Position numbers and translations under genes: made by a program. This document shows, piece after piece, positions 1 to 8,389 of a DNA stretch of 16,090 nucleotides (the first letter of the stretch is position 1; the number at the start of each line of letters is the position of its first letter). The notes beneath the pieces are model-generated. The model did no database searches, was not told the DNA's origin, and saw nothing but the letters and a program-made list of their open reading frames with translations. Source of the stretch: JAFDWI01 sp964449375 (GTDB taxonomy: Bacteria; Actinomycetota; Acidimicrobiia; Acidimicrobiales; Iamiaceae); NCBI GenBank assembly GCA_964449375.1, contig CAYVAS010000062.1, positions 1 through 16,090 on the forward strand, read 5' to 3'.

Positions 1-88
1 GCACCGCCGCGGCAGCGTCCGCAGCGTCCGTCAGCGGCTTCTCGCCGGCCTCGTCGTCGATCGCCAGGTTGTTGTCAGTGATGGTCAC
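1..88 (-). CDS. Partial unidentified protein, N-terminus only
   Basis: An open frame starts with GTG at 88 and runs off the left edge, giving 29 visible residues beginning VTITDNNLAIDDEAGEKPL. A strong AGGAGG Shine-Dalgarno lies at 93-98 on this strand, four to five bases before the GTG, and is the main reason for calling a start here. The visible part is acidic and alanine-rich, looks disordered, and has no recognisable domain, signal peptide or membrane segment. It overlaps the long plus-strand frame of the glycine-rich protein, so the two calls compete for bases 81-100. The function cannot be given from this fragment. Confidence 0.45.
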   Translation of the reverse strand, partial: MTITDNNLAIDDEAGEKPLTDAADAAAAV

Positions 89-1292
89 AGGTCCTCCTCG
101 TCGCCGAACAGCGCTACTGCACTGCGCCGGCTGGTTGGTGGACCTCCTCCTCACACAGACCTATGTACACGCCCGGCTGACCGGCGACCAGGCCGAAGCA
201 TTCGCGGTCGCCCGCGACGGCGCAAAAGATCTGCCCGAACGCCTGGAGGCCGCGATGGCCGGGCTGATCGAACTCGACATCGCCCGAGCCGACGGTTGGT
301 CACGACGCCGCGTCATCCAACTCGGAGGCGCCACCGCCGCAACCACAGCCGCCATTATCGCCCTGCCCAGCGTCGCCGCCGCCGGCTCCCCCACCGGCAC
401 CACACCGTCGACCACCTCTACCACGACACCACCACCGACAGGCCTGGACATCAGCTATCTCCTCGTCGGCGGTGGCGGCCCGGGCGGGAACTTCGTGAGC
501 GATGGCGGCGGCGGGGCCGGCGGCGTGATCGAATCCACCGCCAATCTCGCGATCGGCTCGCACACCGTGACCGTCGGCGACGGGGGCACCTCCAGTGACA
601 CCGATACGACCAACGGAGGTGACTCGTCGCTCGGGGCACTGCCGCCCGCCAAAGGCGGCGGTGCCGGTGGCAGCAATGGCGGTACCACCGCGATCGCACC
701 GAAGGTCGGAGGGTCCGGCGGCGGCGCCAGCTACTACAACAGTCCAATGACCGACGGTGCAGGCACGCCCGGCCAGGGCCACAGCGGCGCCGACGCACTG
801 CCCAGCGGCAGTGGCATCGCCGGCGGGGGCGGAGGCGGTGCAGGTGCACCTGGCAGTATCGGCACGGAATCCGGCTCGACGGTCACCGGCGGCGCCGGTG
901 GTGACGGCGTGCAATCGGCGTTGGCCAATGCGGTCGGCGTCGGCACCGACGACGGCACCGGAAACTGGTTCATCGGCGGGGGCGGCGGCGGCGGTGTTTT
1001 GGCCTTTGGCGGCACGCCTTTTGCCGGCCCCGGCGGGAAAGGCGGCGGCGGGAGCGGAAGTACCACCTCGGGTGTTGGACCTGCCACAGCAGGCTCACCC
1101 AACACCGGCGGGGGCGGAGGCGCCGGCAACGACGGCACCACCTCCGGTGGTTCGGGAGTGGTCGTGGTGTCGTACCTGGTGGCTGACGCGGCCGGGCTGA
1201 ACATCACCGGCGGCGACGTGTCGGGCGACGGCACCACCAACTACCACGCGTTCAAGTCGAGCGGCTCGTTGGACATCACGATCGCCCCTTAG
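81..1292 (+). CDS. Glycine-rich Tat-type secreted protein with a PqqD-like N-terminal segment
   Basis: This frame encodes 403 residues from ATG 81. Residues 20-70 (LTGDQAEAF, then a short helical stretch and GLIELDIA) resemble the small winged PqqD-like fold, a weak match by eye. SRRRVIQ at 74-80 followed by a hydrophobic stretch to about 100 and AxA is a twin-arginine signal. A Ser/Thr/Pro linker (105-120) leads to a domain with many GGGG runs, opening with ISYLLVGGGG and closing with GGSGVVVVSY, as in glycine-rich phage-tail and surface proteins (Pfam Gly_rich type). The last 17 residues carry YHAFKSSGSLDI, a motif that normally precedes this domain. The start is uncertain: codon use looks coding only from about 126, so TTG 135 or GTG 138 are options. 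ATG 255, with GGAGG at 245-249, would give an ordinary Tat precursor. The stop overlaps the stop of the convergent FAD gene. Confidence 0.7.
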   Translation: MVTGPPRRRTALLHCAGWLVDLLLTQTYVHARLTGDQAEAFAVARDGAKDLPERLEAAMAGLIELDIARADGWSRRRVIQLGGATAATTAAIIALPSVAAAGSPTGTTPSTTSTTTPPPTGLDISYLLVGGGGPGGNFVSDGGGGAGGVIESTANLAIGSHTVTVGDGGTSSDTDTTNGGDSSLGALPPAKGGGAGGSNGGTTAIAPKVGGSGGGASYYNSPMTDGAGTPGQGHSGADALPSGSGIAGGGGGGAGAPGSIGTESGSTVTGGAGGDGVQSALANAVGVGTDDGTGNWFIGGGGGGGVLAFGGTPFAGPGGKGGGGSGSTTSGVGPATAGSPNTGGGGGAGNDGTTSGGSGVVVVSYLVADAAGLNITGGDVSGDGTTNYHAFKSSGSLDITIAP

Positions 1293-2824
1293 GAGGTGAA
1301 CGGGTCGGCGACCACCGACTGGGGGTTGTTGAACAGGTTCGTCGGGTCCACCGCGGATTTCACCCGCACCAGCCGCTCGTGGTTCTCGGCGAAGTACTGG
1401 GATCGTGCGTCGGCGATCCGCCGGTTCGGGAAGTTCTGATAACTCTCGGCCGGAGTGTGCGGTGCGAGCAACCCGATCAGGTCATCGGCCCATTCGATCA
1501 GCGATGACGCGACCGCGTCGTCCGCGTCGGTGGGCCACACGATCGTCGGTCGCAGCAGGGTGGTGGCGTCGCGGTGTACATAGGCGGTCTCGTCACGGGC
1601 GAACCGCCCGACCACCCCACCACCGACCCAGCCCAGCGACCAGAACGAACCGTTTGCCTCGTCGCTGCGGTGCGGGCACGTCGCCAACGCCTCGGCGATC
1701 CCCGCATAGACCTCCGACGGCAACGGCCCGGTCGCATACCGGGACACATCCCCCCAACAGTGCGGCGGGCTCTCGTCGGTGACCCGGGTTCGCTGGATCG
1801 CCCAGAACTCCTTCTCGACCACCTCTTCACTCGTCGGCTCCCCCACTGCGCCACGCAACGGCTCCACGACGTCGCGCAGATCGGCCTCGCTGCCGATGAA
1901 CAACCCGCGAGCCGTCACGTCGATCCCGTTGCCGCCCGCACCCGAACCATCTTCGGTCGCCTCGGCGAAGGCAACGGCGTTCAACGCGTCGGGGCAGGTG
2001 GTCATCAACGTGTCGAACGCCTCCAGCAGCGCACCGGCTGCTTCCCGACCCGACCAGGTGTAGCTGAAAAAGGAGATCGTCTCCCGGGGCACCTCCACCA
2101 GATCGAACACGAAATCGGTGTTGATCCCGAACGTGCCCCCTGCCCCGCCCCGGCACGCCCAGAGAAGATCGGGATCCTCCGATGAGGACACCGACCGGAC
2201 CGCACCGGCCGCATCGACGAGCGTCGTGGACTTCATGTGGTCGGCGGTCAGACCGGCCCAACGCGTGTTGTAGCCGATCCCGCCGCCGAGCGCGAGGCCC
2301 CCCAGCCCCACCCCCAGACACGTGCCGCCGGGCAGGATGAACTGGCCGTCGACGGTCGCGTCGAAGAGGTCCCGGTTGAGTGCCGCGCCGCCCACGGTCA
2401 CCGTGCCCGCCGACGCGTCGATCGTCACGTCGTTCAACGCGGCGAGACTCACGATCAGGCCGGTGGTGGACGAGAACCCCGCATAGGAATGCCCACCCCC
2501 ACGGGGTACCGGGGCGACCCCGTTCTCCAGGCACCACTCCACACACGTGGCGACGTCTTCGGCGTGGGCGACTTGGGCCACCGCGACGGGCCGCGTCGCG
2601 GCATAGCGCGCGTTGCGTGACACCGCGGCGTTTTCGAAGGCATCGTCGTCGGCCAGGAACAGGTCGCCGTCCAGCTTGGCGCGCAGGTCTTGCACCGCGC
2701 CCGCGGGCACGGGTGTGTCGCTCGACTCGTCGGACCCCGATTCGCTGGTGCAGCCGGCGGCGAGTGCCCCGGCTCCCGCGGCCGCGGCGGCTCCGGTCAG
2801 AAACGTTCTGCGGTCCAGGCTCAT
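1289..2824 (-). CDS. Tat-exported FAD-linked oxidoreductase, berberine-bridge-enzyme type
   Basis: The 511-residue protein begins MSLDRRTFLTGA, a twin-arginine signal, and AAGC (Cys25) forms a possible lipobox, so a membrane-anchored exported lipoprotein is likely. The PP-loop segment RGGGHSYAG (108-116) and GGTCLGVGLGG (166-176) are the FAD_binding_4 domain. His112 and Cys169 match the two residues that bind FAD covalently (8-alpha-histidyl and 6-S-cysteinyl) in bicovalent BBE-like enzymes. The C-terminus (YQNFPN and DPTNLFNNPQS) is the BBE domain. Such enzymes oxidise alcohols, sugars or phenolics and pass electrons to O2; the substrate here is unknown. ATG 2824 is chosen over upstream codons because it places the Tat motif at the N-terminus and forms ATGA with the stop of the multicopper oxidase, implying coupled translation. 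Confidence 0.9.
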   Translation of the reverse strand: MSLDRRTFLTGAAAAAGAGALAAGCTSESGSDESSDTPVPAGAVQDLRAKLDGDLFLADDDAFENAAVSRNARYAATRPVAVAQVAHAEDVATCVEWCLENGVAPVPRGGGHSYAGFSSTTGLIVSLAALNDVTIDASAGTVTVGGAALNRDLFDATVDGQFILPGGTCLGVGLGGLALGGGIGYNTRWAGLTADHMKSTTLVDAAGAVRSVSSSEDPDLLWACRGGAGGTFGINTDFVFDLVEVPRETISFFSYTWSGREAAGALLEAFDTLMTTCPDALNAVAFAEATEDGSGAGGNGIDVTARGLFIGSEADLRDVVEPLRGAVGEPTSEEVVEKEFWAIQRTRVTDESPPHCWGDVSRYATGPLPSEVYAGIAEALATCPHRSDEANGSFWSLGWVGGGVVGRFARDETAYVHRDATTLLRPTIVWPTDADDAVASSLIEWADDLIGLLAPHTPAESYQNFPNRRIADARSQYFAENHERLVRVKSAVDPTNLFNNPQSVVADPFTS

Positions 2825-4584
2825 GGGGTCGACTCCGGTGGTGGGGATGCTTCGGTGACGGGACCGTCCACGACCTCGAAGGCTTCCATCATCCCGAGGT
2901 CCTCGTGGGAGAGCACATGGCAGTGCTCCACGGCCCGGCCGGTGAAGTCGTCGAAGTTCATCTCCATGGTGATCGAGTCGCCTGAGTGGCCGGGCAGGAC
3001 CATCGTGTCCCGCCACTGGGGTGGATCGAGTGGCTCGCCGTTGACGTGGGTCACCTTGAACGGGTTGATGTGGATGTGGAAGCTGTGCGCGTGCAGGTCG
3101 AGTTTGGGGTCCTTGTCATTCGTCAACACCCAGCGTTCCGCCGTTCCGAGCTGGACCCGGTAGGGCTCTCGGTCCGGATCGAAGGGGCGACCGTCCACCC
3201 CGAAAGACAGGAACTCGTGTGAATCGTGGCCGTCGGTCGGTGCCTCGGGGCCACGCTCCACGGTGAAAGCGAAGTCGCGTTCACGGGCGATGGGAAGGAT
3301 CGGTGGGTCATACGCCGGCAGCGTCGAGGGGAGCGCCATGTCGACGGGTTCGCCTTCGACGACAAGGGTGAGGATCGAGCGGGGTTCGAGTTCCGCGCTC
3401 GGCAACACCGTGGTGGCCGGGCCCTGGGAGCCGTCATCGGCATCCGGGTCGTACCCGGGCATACCCGGGATCAGCGGCTTCTGTGAGGAACCCGGGCTCA
3501 CCACCAGTTCATAGGTGCCCGGTTCACCCGCGGCGACCAGCAGATCGACTCGATTGCCGCCGGCCATCATGACCACGTCGGTCGCCTCGGGTCGGGCAAG
3601 GGTGAGTCCGTCCCAGGCGAGGACCTGGAATTGGTGGTCGGCCAGGGTGACCGACAGGTACTTTCCTTCGGCCGCGTTCAGCATTCGCCAGCGCTGCACC
3701 TCACCGGGACGCATCCGCACCTCGGGTCGGGTCTGGCCGTTCACCGTGTAGAGAATCTGGTCGCGGGGAAAGAACGCTTCGTCCGACGCCGGCTCCGGGA
3801 TCGGATCTTCGAGCGCGAAGTCGTCGCCCAACTCGATCGCCTGGAACACCATGACCTGCTCGGTCGCCGCGGCCACCTCGGGCACCTCGTCCAGCTCGCC
3901 TCGCACGATCAGGGCGCCGGCCATCCCGGCCCGGACCTGTTGGGTGACCGCGCCGTGGACGTGCGGGTGATACCAGAAGATGCCGCCGGTGTGATCGTCG
4001 GGGATGGCGATCTCATAGTCGAAGGTCTCGCCGGGCTCGACGACGACGAAGACGTTGTCGGCATTGCCCGACGGGCTGACGTGCAATCCGTGGGTGTGCA
4101 GGTTGGTGTTCCACCACGCATGCGGCCGGGTCATGTCGACTGGATGGTCACCATCGTGCCCATGGGCGTGGCCGTCGGGACCCTCACCCGCGGGGAGGTC
4201 GTTGACCAGTCGCACCTTCAAGGTGTCACCGGGTCGGACTTCCCAGGTGTGGCCCGGAACGACGCCGTCGTAGGTCCACGTGGCCACCGGTTTGGCTGCC
4301 CGCACCTCGACGGTGGAGGGCCGTGCCACCAGGTCCAGATCCAGGATCCCGCCGCTCGACGCCCGCACCTCTGGGGCCCTCAACGGGGCTCCCGGTCCCC
4401 TCGTCGCCGTCGTGGTCGAGGTGGTCACCGACTCGGCGCCGTCGTCCGCACAACCGGTGAGCGCTGCGGGAACGATGAGCGCCGTGGTGACCGCACCGGC
4501 CCCCAGACGCAATACATCGCGTCGACTGATCGAGAGTTCGCGCTCGACGAACTCGATGCCGGGTGGCTCCGCCCGTTCTGTCAT
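2821..4584 (-). CDS. Multicopper oxidase, Tat-exported lipoprotein
   Basis: This is a 587-residue laccase-type multicopper oxidase. All four copper motifs are visible: HTHG at 163-166, HPHVHG at 206-211, HSFHIH at 500-505 and HCHVLSHEDLGMM at about 554-566, which supplies the T1 Cys and axial Met. SRRDVLRLG (20-28), a hydrophobic stretch and LTGC (Cys45) form a Tat signal with a good lipobox, so the enzyme should sit on the outer face of the membrane. A Thr-rich linker follows. A histidine-rich loop (HAHGHDGDH, 139-147) just before the first copper motif may bind copper. The protein oxidises a phenol or metal substrate and reduces O2 to water; the substrate is not evident. ATG 4584 is preferred over ATG 4614 because a TANNNT box sits 8 nt upstream. 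Its stop overlaps the FAD oxidoreductase start (ATGA). Confidence 0.92.
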   Translation of the reverse strand: MTERAEPPGIEFVERELSISRRDVLRLGAGAVTTALIVPAALTGCADDGAESVTTSTTTATRGPGAPLRAPEVRASSGGILDLDLVARPSTVEVRAAKPVATWTYDGVVPGHTWEVRPGDTLKVRLVNDLPAGEGPDGHAHGHDGDHPVDMTRPHAWWNTNLHTHGLHVSPSGNADNVFVVVEPGETFDYEIAIPDDHTGGIFWYHPHVHGAVTQQVRAGMAGALIVRGELDEVPEVAAATEQVMVFQAIELGDDFALEDPIPEPASDEAFFPRDQILYTVNGQTRPEVRMRPGEVQRWRMLNAAEGKYLSVTLADHQFQVLAWDGLTLARPEATDVVMMAGGNRVDLLVAAGEPGTYELVVSPGSSQKPLIPGMPGYDPDADDGSQGPATTVLPSAELEPRSILTLVVEGEPVDMALPSTLPAYDPPILPIARERDFAFTVERGPEAPTDGHDSHEFLSFGVDGRPFDPDREPYRVQLGTAERWVLTNDKDPKLDLHAHSFHIHINPFKVTHVNGEPLDPPQWRDTMVLPGHSGDSITMEMNFDDFTGRAVEHCHVLSHEDLGMMEAFEVVDGPVTEASPPPESTP

Positions 4585-4592
4585 GCACACCG

Positions 4593-4598
4593 ACAATA
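4593..4598 (-). promoter_or_regulatory. Candidate leaderless -10 box of the multicopper oxidase gene
   Basis: On the minus strand TATTGT fits the actinobacterial -10 pattern TANNNT and ends 8 nt before ATG 4584. Transcription would start at or next to the ATG, which explains why no Shine-Dalgarno is seen there. No convincing -35 hexamer is visible. Confidence 0.4.
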
Positions 4599-4630
4599 GC
4601 GCCCTACGACCCATCCCCTGATCGGCTCAG

Positions 4631-4686
4631 GTTGCCGCCCGGCAACTCTCAGCGTCGAGTCGTGATGATCGATTCGATCCGACTCG
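4631..4686 (-). terminator. Two inverted repeats in the moaD to multicopper oxidase gap
   Basis: The 108-nt gap after the moaD stop holds two dyads. CGAGTC (4656-4661) and GACTCG (4681-4686) flank a 13-bp palindrome, GATCGATTCGATC, at 4667-4679. GTTGCC (4631-4636) and GGCAAC (4641-4646) form a 6-bp stem with a GCCC loop. Neither is followed by a T-run on the minus strand, so they are at best U-tract-less terminators, pause sites or protein-binding sites. Their position right after moaD suggests that the moaEAD transcript ends or weakens before the oxidase genes. Confidence 0.4.
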
Positions 4687-4692
4687 GCGAGG

Positions 4693-4929
4693 TCACCCGC
4701 CGGAGACCGGGGGAAGGATCGACACCTCCGCGGAGGGGGGAACGTCGTCGGATGGGTCCGCCGGGATGCCATCGATCCAGATACGTGACGCGCGGAGTAC
4801 CGCGGCGAACCCGGAGCCGTACCGGGCCTCCAGCATGCGGCACACCTCGGCGACGGTGGCCGCGTCCAGGTCACAGGTCGACTCGCCGGCCGCCTCGCGG
4901 GCCGGACCCAACAACAGCACGTGCGCCAT
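4693..4929 (-). CDS. moaD: MoaD, molybdopterin synthase sulfur-carrier subunit
   Basis: This 78-residue ubiquitin-like protein begins MAHVLLLGPAREAAG and ends ILPPVSGG. The C-terminal Gly-Gly is the site that is adenylylated and then thiocarboxylated to carry sulfur to MoaE in molybdopterin synthase. WIDGIPAD at 51-58 corresponds to the conserved central ThiS/MoaD segment. The length is usual for the family. ATG 4929 is preferred over upstream starts because it gives the normal MoaD N-terminus and has GGAGG (on this strand around 4937-4942) at suitable spacing. Those bases encode the final Gly-Gly of MoaA. The gene follows moaA by 5 nt and is last in the moaE-moeA-moaA-moaD run. The activating MoeB-type enzyme is not in the window. 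Confidence 0.9.
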   Translation of the reverse strand: MAHVLLLGPAREAAGESTCDLDAATVAEVCRMLEARYGSGFAAVLRASRIWIDGIPADPSDDVPPSAEVSILPPVSGG

Positions 4930-4934
4930 GGCCT

Positions 4935-5998
<1,064 letters not shown>

Positions 5999-6002
<4 letters not shown>

Positions 6003-7258
6003 GGACGATCCCGGGGCGTGTCGACCGAGTCGGGGTCGGTGACCAGCACGTGCACCTGGTCGCCGACGGCGACCGACATGCCGTCGGAGAGCAACGCCAG
6101 GGCGTTCGCCTCGGCGAGGGTGCGGAGTTGATGGGAGTCCTGCCCGCCGGCGGAGCGGACGCGCAGGGTGCCTTCGGGATCGGCGGTCGCCACGACCCGC
6201 AGGGCGTGGAGCTTGCCGTCGGCAGGTCGGTCGAACGCGTCGTCGGCGACGGCAACCTCGGCCCGACGGACGCCTCCGGGTCGACCGCCCAGACGGAACA
6301 ACGCCGGTCGGACCAACAGCTCGAAGACCACCAGGGCCGAGACAGGATTGCCCGGCAGGCACAACACCGGCACCCCGGTCGCGGTGAGTACACCAAATCC
6401 GAAAGGTTTGCCGGGTTTGATCCGCACCTCCATCCACTGCACCGTCCCGGGCGCGAGCCGTCCCAGGACGGCTTTGGCATGGTCGGCCACCCCGACACTC
6501 ACTCCGCCGGAGGTGAGGATCACGTCGCATCGTTTCGATCCGGCGACCAGCGCCTGCTCCAGTGCGGTTTCCTCATCGGTGACCATTCCCAGATCGACCA
6601 CCTCGCAGCCCACGGCACGGGCCGCGGCGAGCATCGCCGGACGGTTCGCGTCGTAGATCTGCCCGGGACCCGGTTTCTGGGGTGGTGTCACGATCTCGTC
6701 ACCGGTGGCGAGCACTCCGACCCGAGGGGTCGGGCGCACCGTGACCGTGTCGATGCCGAGGCCGGCGATCACCCCGATGTGTGCGGCGCCGAGCACGACG
6801 TCGGGGTCGAACACCGTGGTGCCCGCTGACGTGTCCGAGCCGGCCGGACGCACGAATGACCCGGGTTGCACCGGGCCGGTGACGGTGACCGAGGGTCCAT
6901 CAGCGGTCGCGTCTTCCACCGGGCAGATCGCATCGGCGCCCTCGGGGAGCGCGCCACCCGTGGCGATCGCCACGGCCTCGCCTGGTTTGACGGCCACCTC
7001 GGCGGGGCGACCCGCGCCGGACGAGCCCACGACCGACAGCCGAACCTTCTCAGTGGTGACATCGGCGGCCCGCACCGCATATCCGTCCATGGCCGAGGCG
7101 GCGAACGGGGGGACGTTCCGGGGGGCGAGAACCGGCTCGGCGAGCACCCGTCCGAGGGCATCGGCGAGTGGGGTGGGACGCGGGTCGAGCGGACGCAGCG
7201 CGGCGAGCAACCGACGACGGGCGTCGTCGAGGGTCACCCATTCGCCGGGGCGTTCCAT
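5999..7258 (-). CDS. moeA: MoeA, molybdopterin molybdotransferase (first copy)
   Basis: The 419-residue protein inserts molybdate into adenylylated molybdopterin. PPFAASAMDGYA (50-61) is the MoeA N-terminal signature. GDEIV (186-190), YDANRPAMLA (202-211) and TSGGVSVGVAD (249-259) form the molybdopterin-binding MoCF_biosynth domain. IKPGKPFGFG (280-289) carries both active-site lysines, and LPGNPVSALVVFE (301-313) is the usual PGNPVSA loop. A MoeA_C beta-barrel domain follows. It starts at ATG 7258, sharing one base with the moaE stop (TGATG), and its stop overlaps the moaA start, so translation is probably coupled through the operon. A second, more divergent MoeA is encoded at 12135-13400. 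Confidence 0.94.
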
Positions 7259-7800
7259 CAGGACCCCGCGCCGACGACCACCGACGGTTCCGGATCGAGG
7301 TCGGGTCGCGACGCCGGTCCCGGCTCGACCGCAAGTGGGTCCCATTCGTCGAGGTCGACCAACTCGTGGCCACACGTGCCCCAATCTTGGCCGCCCTGCC
7401 ACACCTCGTACTTCCAGATCGGCACGGTCGCTTTGACCGCGTCGATACACCAACGGGTGGCGGCGAAGGCTTCTTCACGGTGTGGCGTGGACACGGCGAC
7501 CACGACCGCGGTCTCGCCCACGACGAGTGACCCGGTGCGGTGGACGAGCGCGATCCGGCCGATCATCGGCCGGCGGCGTCGTGCGGCCGAGGCGACCAGT
7601 GCCAGTCGCTCCTCGGCGCGGGTGGGGTGGGCCTCATAGTCGAGCCGGATGATGCCGGTGCGGCCCTCGGCGTGGTCGCGCACGGTCCCGCAGAACACGT
7701 CGATCGCCCCCGTACCAGGGGTGCCACACCAGTCGATCACCGCGGCGACATCGATGGGATGACCGGTGATCGCCGTCCAGGTCGAATCGTCAACGGGCAC
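7258..7800 (-). CDS. moaE: MoaE, molybdopterin synthase catalytic subunit
   Basis: The 180-residue protein pairs with MoaD and adds two sulfurs to cPMP to form molybdopterin. GTVRDHAEGR (38-47) and LDYEAH (53-58) are conserved MoaE segments. HREEAF (His107, Arg108) and KATVPIWKYE (Lys123, Lys130) carry the residues matching the E. coli catalytic positions. GTG 7800 is the first start giving a normal MoaE N-terminus; a TANNNT box 7 nt upstream and no clear Shine-Dalgarno suggest a leaderless start. The protein has about 45 residues beyond the usual end (WGTCGHELVDLDEWD, then a Pro/Asp-rich tail), with unknown role. It is first in the moaE-moeA-moaA-moaD operon and divergent from mogA. Confidence 0.93.
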   Translation of the reverse strand: MPVDDSTWTAITGHPIDVAAVIDWCGTPGTGAIDVFCGTVRDHAEGRTGIIRLDYEAHPTRAEERLALVASAARRRRPMIGRIALVHRTGSLVVGETAVVVAVSTPHREEAFAATRWCIDAVKATVPIWKYEVWQGGQDWGTCGHELVDLDEWDPLAVEPGPASRPDLDPEPSVVVGAGS

Positions 7801-7807
7801 GCGGCTC

Positions 7808-7823
7808 AGGCTAGTGGCGCCAC
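7808..7823 (-). promoter_or_regulatory. moaE promoter -10 box with adjacent 10-bp palindrome
   Basis: TAGCCT (minus strand, 7813 to 7808) fits TANNNT and ends 7 nt before GTG 7800, the spacing of a leaderless promoter. Directly upstream, inside the would-be -35/-10 spacer, is the perfect palindrome GTGGCGCCAC (7814-7823), a candidate operator. No clear -35 is visible. Confidence 0.4.
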
Positions 7824-7901
7824 GGTCGAATGCTCTGGTGGTTCCGGCTCCAGCGGTCGGCGCCCATCCACCACGAGTGTCGGTGCCGTCCCGGCCACCG
7901 G

Positions 7902-7907
7902 TACGCT
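7902..7907 (+). promoter_or_regulatory. Candidate leaderless -10 box of mogA
   Basis: TACGCT in the context CCGGTACGCTTCGCGCTC fits TANNNT and lies 8 nt before ATG 7916, where no Shine-Dalgarno is seen. It would place the transcript start at or next to the ATG. It faces the moaE promoter across a 115-bp shared intergenic region. Confidence 0.45.
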
Positions 7908-7915
7908 TCGCGCTC

Positions 7916-8389
7916 ATGGAACTCGCTGCCCGGGTGCTCACCGTGTCGGACCGTGCTGCGGAGGGGATCCGCAAGGACCGGTCGGGTCCGGCCCTCGTCG
8001 AAATGTTGACGGCGGCAGGGTGGCGATGCGACGCGCCGGTCGTGGTGACCGACGGGTTCGAGCCGGTCAGTCGGGCGCTCCAGGACCTCACCGAGGGCTT
8101 CGCCGGTCTGGTCGTGACCACCGGCGGAACCGGTTTCGGACCTCGTGATCAGACCCCCGAGGCGACCCGCCAGGTGATCGAACGTGAAGCGCCGGGACTG
8201 GCCGAGGCGACCCGGGCGCCGTCGTCGTTGGGTCAGCTCAGCCGGGGTGTGGCCGGCATCGTCGGTGCGTGCGTGATCCTGAACGTGCCCGGTTCGGTGG
8301 CCGGAGCGACCGAGTCGCTCGAGATCGTGCTCGACAAGCTCACCCACGCGGTGATCCTCGCCGGTGGCGGCGACCCCCACGGTCCCTGA
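7916..8389 (+). CDS. mogA: MogA/MoaB-type molybdopterin adenylyltransferase
   Basis: This 157-residue cytoplasmic protein is of the MogA/MoaB type. It activates molybdopterin with ATP to give MPT-AMP, the substrate of MoeA. VLTVSDRAAEG (7-17) and SGPALVEML (23-31) form the first strand and helix. TTGGTGFGPRDQTPEAT (68-84) is the nucleotide/pterin-binding signature, with the conserved TTGGTG and D/T pair. LNVPGSVAGATESLE (122-136) matches the C-terminal PGS loop. ATG 7916 is chosen over the in-frame ATG at 7766 because family similarity begins exactly here and a -10-like box precedes it. The gene stands alone between divergent moaE and convergent moaC. MogA and MoaB cannot be told apart by eye. 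Confidence 0.9.
   Translation: MELAARVLTVSDRAAEGIRKDRSGPALVEMLTAAGWRCDAPVVVTDGFEPVSRALQDLTEGFAGLVVTTGGTGFGPRDQTPEATRQVIEREAPGLAEATRAPSSLGQLSRGVAGIVGACVILNVPGSVAGATESLEIVLDKLTHAVILAGGGDPHGP

Noticed and set aside
447..1190. The glycine-rich stretch as a PE_PGRS-type protein
   Set aside because: There is no PE domain and the repeats are not of the GGAGGN type; a Tat signal and a phage-tail-like glycine-rich domain fit better.
734..1240. A proline-rich minus-strand frame with PPPPP runs
   Set aside because: It is the reverse complement of the GGC/GGT glycine codons in the glycine-rich gene, so the proline runs are automatic.
1289..3016. A longer start (3016) for the FAD oxidoreductase
   Set aside because: The extra 64 residues lie inside the multicopper oxidase gene, are Arg/His-rich, and would bury the Tat signal.
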